Origin: JAGQVA01 sp033764335
Lineage (GTDB): Bacteria > Bacteroidota > Bacteroidia > J057
NCBI GenBank assembly: GCA_033764335.1
Contig: JANRJC010000051.1
Coordinates: forward strand, 1 to 64,000
Direction of reading: 5' to 3'
Length of the DNA: 64,000 bases
The translations under genes were made by a program, and so were the position numbers. This document shows positions 52,631 through 60,495 of this stretch, one piece after another; positions within the stretch are counted from its first letter, which is position 1; each line of letters opens with the position of its first letter. The notes under the pieces were generated by a model. The model saw only the letters and a list, made by a program, of their open reading frames with translations, did no database searches and was not told the DNA's origin.

Positions 52631-55093
52631 CTTTTCCCTCAGCATCTGGAGGATAATTCCGGCTTTTAATCGGGCGCGAGCAATGCCCTGTTTTCCTCCT
52701 TTCAGGACTATTTCCTCCTCTTCGGTCAGGGTGCATGTATAGGTTTGTCCTTCGTATTGAAACCGCATTTCTACCTGCCTTTTTCCTTGTCCATCCCTGA
52801 AAAAAGAAATTTCTGCTTCTGTATCTATCTGTCGTGTTTCTTGCCATAGCCGCAACCAGGCATAAGACTCCAGCCAGAGGTACTGGTCTTCATCCCTTCG
52901 GATCGCCTGTTTTAGTCCCCACAAACTCGTATATCTCATCCCAAACTTTCGCATTCCGCGAAAAGAAAGGTCACAAGCAATCATTTTTTCGAGGCGGTAA
53001 ACGATGTATTTACGCTGCGGAAATCGCCGGGGCCAGTTGGCGCCAATTTTTTCTAATTCTGCGGCCCATACGATAATGCGGCTTTCTACGCGACCATAAG
53101 CAATAATTTTTTTCTGTCGTTGGTCGTACAGGGCGATATAGGCTACATCTTCCGGCTGTGCTCGCCACAAGGTGTGAAATAAGGCATTCGCAGCAAAAAA
53201 ATCGAGCCTTTCCCGGTAGTTTTTATCATCGGGGACCACACCAATCATTACCCTTGTACCGGCTTCGGCAATTACCCGCTGGTGGTCGGAGCGTTCATAC
53301 TCGACCATTTGTTCATACAAAACTTCGGGGGGCGTTTCAAATAATTCGTCTAAAAACTCACGGAATAGGGTATGCGTCTGTGACTTGCCGGGCAAAAAAG
53401 GAATTGCACCGATATTTACTTCTTTGCGGCTGCGGAAAAACCGATGTTGACGGAAACCCTCTTCGTCTCCCGGAAAAGGAAATAATATTACTCCTCCAAG
53501 GCTTTTATGAGCAGTGGTACCGGTGAGAGAAACTTGCTTTTGGGATAAAATGGCATCCCGGTAGCGGTGCAATTGTGCAATACTGTCAGGGGGCGGTCCC
53601 GCAATATCCGCGGACAAATCCAGTCTGTATTTTGCATCGAGGATATAACGAAACCGTTGGCGGTAGCCTGCCTTTTCAAACTCGATAATATGGTCAGGAA
53701 TCTGGGCAAATGTATGGGTTTCTGCGGCTCCGAATGAACGGTTAAACCATAACGTAATTTTTTCGCCGGTGTCTTTTCGAATAATTCTTACCCGCGAAGT
53801 TTTGCCTTTTTTGAGTGTCAGGGAAAGGCCATTGTGATTTATCTGGATCACGTCTCGGGTGGCGACTTCGTATCGGGGGTCGTCTCGGAGAATCTGAATC
53901 ATTTTCAAAAAACACCAATACTCGTACAGGGTAGAGATTTCTTTGTAATGGAGGCGGAAAATATCGTTGTTGTTAATACTCAGCCCGTGTTGCAAAAGAA
54001 GATATTTCTGGTAAAAATCCCGATATCCCGGCGCCCGTGTCAGTACCAGAGAATGCGGGGTAGGTTGTGTAGTTTGGGGTATATTTGCCAGCAGCGGGTG
54101 TTTTATCCGGGCGATAAGGCGTTGCTGGTAGTAAAGAAGTTGTTCGTTTTCTTGTTGGATTTTGAGTGAATGGCGGTGGAGGTGTCTGTGTCGGTTAATG
54201 CGTTGTTCGAGGGTTTGAATGATTTGTTTGACTGCTTGGAGTACAAACCGGTTTTCGGGTGTATCGGTAGAAATCGTTTTGCGGTTTTCGGGTAAATGCG
54301 TGGCAAATCGCCCCGGAGCAAGAGGCACTCCGTTTTCGGGGTGGCGGCTTAGGTACTGAGGATTTTTTCCCAGCCATTTTCCGGTTTTTTTTAAGGGTGA
54401 ATGTTTGATCCGGTGTGCGAGAAGAGGCATAACAGATGTTTTCACCTGTGTATTGGGGGATCGTAAAATCATATCCAGCCCTTTTTCCATTCCTTCAAAC
54501 AGTACCGAAAGAAGAGCCAGCCATTCGGGAAGGGTATTGTTTTTTTTCTGTGTGGGAGCGGTAAAAGCAAATGTTTTTTTCAGGTGATCAAAACCCAGAA
54601 GATGAACCATTGAATGGATTTCTTCCATCATCGCATCAAACTCCGATTTGTAGGAAAGTTTAATGGGGAAAACCTCCGTTTCCAGTATAAAAACCTGCCG
54701 GTGGAAGCTGTCGCGGATTTCGATATCGGTAAAGCCTACGGCATCGGCGAGGGACAGGCTGCCAAACAATTTGTGAGAATTTCCTGCTAAGGCGGACTCC
54801 AACCCGGTTTCCTGTCCATTGAGGAGAACTCTATAGGGTGGTTGAAAACGACTGTTTACACGGGGTTCAAAAAAAATGTCCACCTGTTGCCATTCAAAAA
54901 AAAGCGGCTGGTTTTGCAAATCCTGGAGGGAACTTATCTGCGAGAGATCCATTCCCCGAAAAGAAAAACGCACCGATTCTGCCACTCCGGATATATTCAG
55001 TTTTTTCTCGGGGCGATTTGCCCGAATCTGCAAAAAACCAATATCCAGAGACTGAAACTGAAGCATATCGTTAATTTCATAACCATTATGCAA
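52625..55093 (-). CDS. DUF2357 / PD-(D/E)XK nuclease protein (McrC-like partner)
   Basis: The 822-residue protein has a beta-rich N-terminal half of the DUF2357 kind, a helical middle and a nuclease core: a Glu in LYEYWCF, Pro466-Asp467 in QIPDHIIEFE and Asp486-x-Lys488 in YILDAKYRLD, the PD-(D/E)XK pattern. C-terminal to this, WRAQPEDVAYIALYDQRQKK and IIAYGRVESRIIVW read like a PUA/EVE-type fold. DUF2357 proteins pair with McrB-like AAA+ ATPases in modified-DNA restriction systems, and the McrB-like gene is directly upstream. ATG 55093 or 55066 may be the start. I infer defence against modified phage DNA. Confidence 0.82.
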   Translation of the reverse strand: MHNGYEINDMLQFQSLDIGFLQIRANRPEKKLNISGVAESVRFSFRGMDLSQISSLQDLQNQPLFFEWQQVDIFFEPRVNSRFQPPYRVLLNGQETGLESALAGNSHKLFGSLSLADAVGFTDIEIRDSFHRQVFILETEVFPIKLSYKSEFDAMMEEIHSMVHLLGFDHLKKTFAFTAPTQKKNNTLPEWLALLSVLFEGMEKGLDMILRSPNTQVKTSVMPLLAHRIKHSPLKKTGKWLGKNPQYLSRHPENGVPLAPGRFATHLPENRKTISTDTPENRFVLQAVKQIIQTLEQRINRHRHLHRHSLKIQQENEQLLYYQQRLIARIKHPLLANIPQTTQPTPHSLVLTRAPGYRDFYQKYLLLQHGLSINNNDIFRLHYKEISTLYEYWCFLKMIQILRDDPRYEVATRDVIQINHNGLSLTLKKGKTSRVRIIRKDTGEKITLWFNRSFGAAETHTFAQIPDHIIEFEKAGYRQRFRYILDAKYRLDLSADIAGPPPDSIAQLHRYRDAILSQKQVSLTGTTAHKSLGGVILFPFPGDEEGFRQHRFFRSRKEVNIGAIPFLPGKSQTHTLFREFLDELFETPPEVLYEQMVEYERSDHQRVIAEAGTRVMIGVVPDDKNYRERLDFFAANALFHTLWRAQPEDVAYIALYDQRQKKIIAYGRVESRIIVWAAELEKIGANWPRRFPQRKYIVYRLEKMIACDLSFRGMRKFGMRYTSLWGLKQAIRRDEDQYLWLESYAWLRLWQETRQIDTEAEISFFRDGQGKRQVEMRFQYEGQTYTCTLTEEEEIVLKGGKQGIARARLKAGIILQMLREKS

Positions 55094-55113
55094 GTTGCGA
55101 TTGCGTAGAATTT

Positions 55114-55182
55114 AAACCACAGAGAGGGCGGAGAGGCACGGAGGGGATGAGTCTCGGTGATTCTCTTCTTTCTCGGTGGTTT
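55114..55182. repeat. Inverted-repeat element between the McrB-like and DUF2357 genes
   Basis: AAACCAC (55114-55120) and GTGGTTT (55176-55182) are exact arms, and the flanking purine-rich AGAGAG and CTTTCTC stretches extend the pairing imperfectly. The purine-rich 'CCACAGAG' wording resembles short interspersed repeats seen in many Bacteroidota genomes. It sits in the 101-bp gap between two coupled genes. Confidence 0.55.
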
Positions 55183-55194
55183 GTTTGTTTTCGG

Positions 55195-56355
55195 CTACAT
55201 CCAGAAAGACGTAAACCCATCTTCTTCAAATCGCCGGTACATGAGCAGCAATTTTTCCAGGGTTCGCGGAAATTTGTAACCCTTCTTTCGTGGTTCGCCC
55301 AGTCTTTCGACAATTTCGGAGGCGTAGAGGCCTGAGGGTAAATCTATCGTAGCCGGCGCAAACTTCCGGATGAGTTCAAACAAAACTAACCCCACTCGAC
55401 GCGAACTCCCGTGAATCCTCGGCAAAATCTTTTGCATCACCTGAAGATCAATTGCCTCCTGCTCAGATATAAGTTCACGAATTTCGTGACGGTTGAGCAA
55501 ATAAAAAGCGATTTCGTCTCGTACCCGATAACCAAACTGCAAATCCGCCTTTTTGAGAATCTGGTTAATGTCCGATAGAAAATTCAGGGTACTGTTCATC
55601 CGTTGTTTTTCGGCTTCGCTCACATCTTTGGGCTGGACATAGACCGAAATCAGGAAATCATTATAAACTCCTTCGAGCGGTTCGATTCCTTCATCGGCCA
55701 TTGGCCAGTCGAGATGGACATCATTCATTTCGATGGAATTGGCGCGGTCGAGTACCTTGCGGCTGAAAGGGTGCGTGGTTTCATCCATATTGACCGTACC
55801 GATAAGGTAAAGATTTTCGGGCAGGCCGAGCGGAAAAGACAAGTCTGTAAAATCGGGGTCCCACATTTCTTCGGTGAGAATGGGATCGGTTTGTATTGTT
55901 TCTCCCACTTTTTCACGAGTCTCCATGATGCTGAGAAAATCGCTGAAATAGTGTTCGACACGGGCGAGGTTCATTTCGTCGAGGATAACAAAAAATATTT
56001 CCTCCGGATGCTGGTGCGCCCTGATAATGGTTGAGAAAAGCGCTTTCCCTCTGAATTTTCCCGAAATATCGGTATAACCCATAAGGTCGGCATTGTCGGT
56101 CCAGTCGGGGCGCACGGGGATGAGTGTGCAATTGTCCTTACAGCCGATGGCGGCGGCAAACTGGCGTACAAGCTGTGTTTTTCCCGTGCCCGAAATCCCC
56201 GCCAGGATGACAAAGGGTTTGGTTTTGAGCGAGAGGTAAAAATTGGCGATGTCCTGCTTGGTGAAAAAAAATCCCTGTCCTGAGATATACTCATGGATAT
56301 GGGCCAGCACGGTGCGGGCATTGTGGGATGTTTTTGTTCGCGCCGAAAGAGACAT
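55195..56355 (-). CDS. McrB-like AAA+ ATPase
   Basis: A 386-residue GTPase/ATPase of the McrB branch. Walker A is LAGISGTGKTQL (51-62). Walker B is VILDEMNLARVEHYF with Asp126-Glu127, the McrB hallmark. Sensor and arginine-finger region is IGTVNMDETTHPFSRKVLDR. The short N-terminus (~45 residues) leaves no room for a separate modified-base reader, so specificity must come from the partner. It is followed 101 nt later by the DUF2357 nuclease gene. Its ATG abuts the stop of the NagX-like gene (TAA then ATG). Confidence 0.9.
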   Translation of the reverse strand: MSLSARTKTSHNARTVLAHIHEYISGQGFFFTKQDIANFYLSLKTKPFVILAGISGTGKTQLVRQFAAAIGCKDNCTLIPVRPDWTDNADLMGYTDISGKFRGKALFSTIIRAHQHPEEIFFVILDEMNLARVEHYFSDFLSIMETREKVGETIQTDPILTEEMWDPDFTDLSFPLGLPENLYLIGTVNMDETTHPFSRKVLDRANSIEMNDVHLDWPMADEGIEPLEGVYNDFLISVYVQPKDVSEAEKQRMNSTLNFLSDINQILKKADLQFGYRVRDEIAFYLLNRHEIRELISEQEAIDLQVMQKILPRIHGSSRRVGLVLFELIRKFAPATIDLPSGLYASEIVERLGEPRKKGYKFPRTLEKLLLMYRRFEEDGFTSFWM

Positions 56356-57540
56356 TTATATTTTAATGAAAATCTTCCGCCTGTACAAAATCCATACAGG
56401 GATAAAGATAAATGCTGTATAGGAAAGTGCCCAAAGCAATGATACAAATTTGGGTTCAAGTCCCACACCGATTAATCCGTCCATAAAAGCCGCATTTATA
56501 TTAAATCCTTCCAGTTTAAAGAGGAAATTCAGGCCGCTGTGGAGGACGTAAGCGGTGATGGCATTAGCCCCAAACACCTTAAAAACATAGGTATAGCGGT
56601 CTTTTTCCAGTACATCAATGTACCAATAAAAAAATCCGAGCGTCATGGAGGCGAGGCCGGAGGTAAACATGACATAACTACTGGTCCAGAGATTTTTGTT
56701 GATGGGGAAAAACCAATCCCAAACATTGCCGAGAGTCATTGCAAGGAAACCGCCGACCATGAGTCCGATGACTTTTGTGTCGGGTTTGTATTTGCCTGTG
56801 AGGAGGGCACCTGCGAGCATACCGGTAAGGCCTGATGCAATGGCAGGAAGCGTGCTGAGCAATCCTTCCGGGTCCCATGTATGCTGGTAAAGGCGGAAAG
56901 GGACCAGCAGTCGGTCCACCCACGCCTCCATATTAGTACCGGGTTCAAAGTTGCCGGCGATAAAACTCTCCGAAACTTGTCGGATCGCGCCTATCGGGAT
57001 CATACCGTCGCGAGCTTTTACCTGGCCCGTAGCAAGAGCAGTTGAGATCGTTTCGTCAATAGGTATAGGAATAAAAGCCATTACCACCCAATAGCCCACA
57101 AGCAGGGCAGCGGCGATCCACGCCTGGGTTTTCCAATTGGTTTTGAGGAAAATAAATGAGCAGGCGAGGAAAACCAGCGAAATACGTTGCAGTACACCCG
57201 GAATACGGATATTGGCAAAATTAAACCGGGGCCAGAGCGAGAGGAAAAGGCCGAGGCCAAAGATGATGGCACTGCGAATAAGAATTTTACCGGCAATTTT
57301 GCCGATAGGAGGATTATCCTTCAGAACACGCGAATAAGCCAGTACAATGGATACTCCCACGATAAATAAAAAGAAGGGGAATACATAGTCGGTAGGAGTA
57401 ATACCGTGCCAGGTCGCGTGACGCAGCGGGGGGTAAATATGTTGCCAGGAGCCGGCATCATTGACCACAATCATCCCGGCGATAGTAAGGCCGCGGAATA
57501 CATCAAGCGAAATGAGGCGTTTGGACAGAGGATTCGACAT
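56356..57540 (-). CDS. NagX-like membrane acyltransferase (DUF5009 / HGSNAT family)
   Basis: A 394-residue polytopic protein, MSNPLSKRLISLDVFRGLTI, with ten or more helices. The motif SLDVFRGLTIAGMIVVNDAG, TPTDYVFPFFLFIVGVSIVL and PGVLQRISLVFLACSFIF are characteristic of bacterial HGSNAT/NagX relatives, proposed to handle N-acetylglucosamine or similar sugars at the inner membrane. Its stop directly abuts the McrB-like ATG, so transcripts probably run into the defence genes. The biochemical role is inferred only. Confidence 0.85.
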   Translation of the reverse strand: MSNPLSKRLISLDVFRGLTIAGMIVVNDAGSWQHIYPPLRHATWHGITPTDYVFPFFLFIVGVSIVLAYSRVLKDNPPIGKIAGKILIRSAIIFGLGLFLSLWPRFNFANIRIPGVLQRISLVFLACSFIFLKTNWKTQAWIAAALLVGYWVVMAFIPIPIDETISTALATGQVKARDGMIPIGAIRQVSESFIAGNFEPGTNMEAWVDRLLVPFRLYQHTWDPEGLLSTLPAIASGLTGMLAGALLTGKYKPDTKVIGLMVGGFLAMTLGNVWDWFFPINKNLWTSSYVMFTSGLASMTLGFFYWYIDVLEKDRYTYVFKVFGANAITAYVLHSGLNFLFKLEGFNINAAFMDGLIGVGLEPKFVSLLWALSYTAFIFIPVWILYRRKIFIKI

Positions 57541-57643
57541 TAGCAGGGGCTATTAAGGTGTAAGAAGCCTAAAATATCGGACTTTTCCGGAAAGAAACAA
57601 TAGAGAGTGGGCGGATGGAGCGAAGAACCCCACAATTTTTCTT

Positions 57644-57676
57644 TTTGCAAACTACTTTTTGTTGAGTATATTTTTG
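57644..57676 (+). promoter_or_regulatory. Complete Bacteroidota promoter of the RraA-like gene
   Basis: TTTG (57644-57647), a 21-nt spacer and TATTTTTG (57669-57676) match the consensus. The ATG follows at 57700, giving a leader of about 17 nt. Confidence 0.6.
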
Positions 57677-57699
57677 CGATTAATCCTAACCTCATTGCT

Positions 57700-58632
57700 A
57701 TGATTAGAAGAACTACACTCGCGATTATACTCGTATTGTCCTGTTTGATGACCCATGCCCAAAGCATCGGTGCTTCGCCCGAATACGTAAAAATCCTCAC
57801 CTCCCGCTGGCAGGGAGAGCGATTTGCCGACGGGCGGCCCAAAGTCTCGGACGATATACTGGAAAGGCTTCAAAACTGCACACTGGAGCAGATATGGGGT
57901 TATCTCGGAAGAAATGGATACCGCAATCAGATCGAAAAAAACTGGATTATCCTCAAACCCGGGGAAACTATGACCGGACGGGTGGTAACTGCCCAGTTTC
58001 TCCCATCAAGACCCGATCTGGACTCGCTGGTAAGAGCCCGAGGCAAAGAAGAAGGACGCAATCAGCGCGGGGGAATAAATATCTGGCCCATTGATGTATT
58101 GACTAAAGGCGATATTTATGTAGCCGACGGATATGGAAAAGTCAAAGACGGGACACTGATTGGTTCAAGTCTTGGCAATGCCATCTATGGAAAAACCGGA
58201 AAAGGCGTCGTGTTTTACGGATCCATCCGCGATATGCAGGAGCTACGAGATACCGAAGGATTTAACGCATGGATAAAAGGACACGACCCCTCTTTCATCA
58301 AAGATATGACTCTTAGTTATATCAATACACCGATCCGGATCGGAGAGGTTACGGTTTTCCCCGGCGACGTGGTGTTTGCCAATGATTACGGCGTGATATT
58401 TATCCCCGCTGATCTGGTAGAAGGGCTGGTAACTTCTTCGGAGATGATTGGTCTGCGGGACGAATTTGAAAGGTATATGTTGCAGTTGGGCAAATATCCC
58501 TCCGGCGAAGTACATGGAGACTGGGCAGACAATATGAAGGATGAATTCCGCAAATGGTTTGCCCAATACCCCAAAAAAACCGCCATTACCTCTAAGGATA
58601 TCGAAGCATATCTGGCGAAGGAGGATCATTAA
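57700..58632 (+). CDS. Secreted RraA-like protein
   Basis: A 310-residue protein with a signal peptide (MIRRTTLAIILVLSCLMTHA). The RraA/dimethylmenaquinone-methyltransferase-like fold is shown by IWPIDVLTKGDIYVADGYGK, GSSLGNAIYGKTGKGVVFYG, SIRDMQELRD and VFPGDVVFANDYGVIFIPAD. Many such proteins are aldolases of 4-carboxy-2-oxo acids; others are RNase E regulators. A periplasmic location points to a catabolic or unknown role. It is divergent from the NagX-like gene. Confidence 0.85.
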   Translation: MIRRTTLAIILVLSCLMTHAQSIGASPEYVKILTSRWQGERFADGRPKVSDDILERLQNCTLEQIWGYLGRNGYRNQIEKNWIILKPGETMTGRVVTAQFLPSRPDLDSLVRARGKEEGRNQRGGINIWPIDVLTKGDIYVADGYGKVKDGTLIGSSLGNAIYGKTGKGVVFYGSIRDMQELRDTEGFNAWIKGHDPSFIKDMTLSYINTPIRIGEVTVFPGDVVFANDYGVIFIPADLVEGLVTSSEMIGLRDEFERYMLQLGKYPSGEVHGDWADNMKDEFRKWFAQYPKKTAITSKDIEAYLAKEDH

Positions 58633-58643
58633 ACCACCACCGC

Positions 58644-60281
58644 TTATTTCATCAGATTCATTTCTGCGAGGTTTTTGAGTCGGTTTCGCTCCAGGAAGGC
58701 GTCTATCGTTTCAAAATGTTCGATCACGCGCTGATCCTTAAATTCAAATACTTTCTGTGAAAGCCCCTGTAAAAAATCCCGGTCGTGGGACACAAGAATC
58801 AGCGTGCCTTCAAAACCCAATAATGCTTCCTTGAGCACATCTTTTGACCGCATATCGAGGTGGTTGGTAGGCTCATCGAGGATAAGCAGGTTTACCGGCT
58901 CCAGTAAAAGTTTTACCATCGCCAGGCGGGTTTTTTCTCCCCCTGACAATACGCCTACTTTTTTCTCCACATCATCCCCGCTAAACATAAAACACCCCAG
59001 AATATTCTTGATTTGGGTGCGGATTTCTCCTTTTGCCACCTCATCTACGGTCTGAAAAATGGTCAGATCCGGATCAAGCAGCGAAGCCTGATTCTGGGCA
59101 AAATATCCCACCTTCACATTGTGCCCCCGTTCACAGGTGCCTTCTACGGGTATTTCGCTCATAATGGCCTTGATCATGGTGGATTTTCCTTCCCCGTTTC
59201 GCCCCACAAAAGACACTTTTTCGCCCCTAAAGATAGACATGCTGGCATTTTTGAATACAACAGTATCTCCATACGATTTGGACACATCTTTTACCGTCAC
59301 GGGAAAATCGCCCGAACGCGGGGCGGGAGGAAAACGCAGCTTGAGTGAGGAAGTATCCACCTCATCCACTTCGATCAGTTCCATCTTTTCCAGCATACGT
59401 TCTCGGGAGTTTACCTGATTGGTTTTGGAATAAGTACCCCGAAAACGCTCGATAAAAGCCATATTCTCCGCAATAACTTTTTGCTGCTCATTGTAAGCTT
59501 TGACCTGGTGCGCTCTCCGCTCCTCGCGCAGTTGCAGGTAATGAGAATATTTGGCCTTATAGTCATAGATGCGGCCCATGGTAACCTCAATCGTGCGATT
59601 GGTGATGTTGTCAACAAAAGCTTTGTCGTGCGAAATGACCATTACCGCATTCGCTTTATTTACCAGAAAGTCTTCCAGCCAGATTACCGATTCAATATCT
59701 ATATGGTTGGTAGGTTCGTCCAACAAGATCAGATCCGGTTTTTGCAGCAGGATTTTGGCCAATTCGATCCGCATCCTCCATCCGCCACTAAACTCTTTGG
59801 TCTGTCGGGTAAAATCGGTTTGTTTGAACCCCAGGCCTTTTAGGGCTTTTTCCACCTCCGCATCATAATTGACATCATCCAGGGAGTAAAACTTTTCGCC
59901 CAGTTCGGTCACCTTTTCAATAATGGCCATGTATTCATCGCTCTCGTAGTCTGTGCGGGTTTCCAACTGATGGTTGAGCGCCTCTATTTCGTCGCGCATG
60001 GCAAAGATATGGGCAAAAGCTTTGGCAGCCTCTTCAAAGACGGTACAATTATCTTCGGTCAGTAAATGCTGGGGGAGATAAGCAATGACAGCGTCTTTAG
60101 GGGCACTGATACTACCACGAGTAGGTTTTTGTACCCCGGCGATAATTTTCATTATGGTTGACTTCCCCGCCCCGTTTTTCCCCATGAGGGCAATTTTGTC
60201 GGTGGGATTAATGACAAAAGAAATGCCGCTGAACAAGGTCGTGCCATTAAATTCTACTGCCAGATTATCAACTGCGATCAT
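58644..60281 (-). CDS. ABC-F ATP-binding protein
   Basis: A 545-residue soluble protein with two ABC domains and no membrane segments. Walker A motifs are GKNGAGKSTIM and GRNGEGKSTMI; signatures are FSGGWRMRIELAKIL and LSGGEKTRLAMVKLL; Walker B regions are LILLDEPTNHID and LLILDEPTNHLD. The ABC-F linker (QVKAYNEQQKVIAENMAFIE) lies between. ABC-F proteins work on the ribosome, either as translation factors (EttA/YbiT-like) or as antibiotic protection proteins. The general features favour a housekeeping factor of the YbiT/Uup kind. It is divergent from the UvrA-like gene. Confidence 0.9.
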   Translation of the reverse strand: MIAVDNLAVEFNGTTLFSGISFVINPTDKIALMGKNGAGKSTIMKIIAGVQKPTRGSISAPKDAVIAYLPQHLLTEDNCTVFEEAAKAFAHIFAMRDEIEALNHQLETRTDYESDEYMAIIEKVTELGEKFYSLDDVNYDAEVEKALKGLGFKQTDFTRQTKEFSGGWRMRIELAKILLQKPDLILLDEPTNHIDIESVIWLEDFLVNKANAVMVISHDKAFVDNITNRTIEVTMGRIYDYKAKYSHYLQLREERRAHQVKAYNEQQKVIAENMAFIERFRGTYSKTNQVNSRERMLEKMELIEVDEVDTSSLKLRFPPAPRSGDFPVTVKDVSKSYGDTVVFKNASMSIFRGEKVSFVGRNGEGKSTMIKAIMSEIPVEGTCERGHNVKVGYFAQNQASLLDPDLTIFQTVDEVAKGEIRTQIKNILGCFMFSGDDVEKKVGVLSGGEKTRLAMVKLLLEPVNLLILDEPTNHLDMRSKDVLKEALLGFEGTLILVSHDRDFLQGLSQKVFEFKDQRVIEHFETIDAFLERNRLKNLAEMNLMK

Positions 60282-60495
60282 AGACTATTTTTTGAAGCTG
60301 CGAAATTACAAATAAGAAAGGGAAACTTCCTTAAAAGTAATACAAACCTTTGTCTGTCGCCGGTTTTCCTCGTTGATAATACCCTTTAGGTTCTTTAAAG
60401 GGGAGTTTCGTGAATATAAAGTTTGTCTGGCCGACAAGCTACTCTCGGTATTATTTGCGTTAATATTTATCTTACCCCCTCAAAATCGTCGAAAA

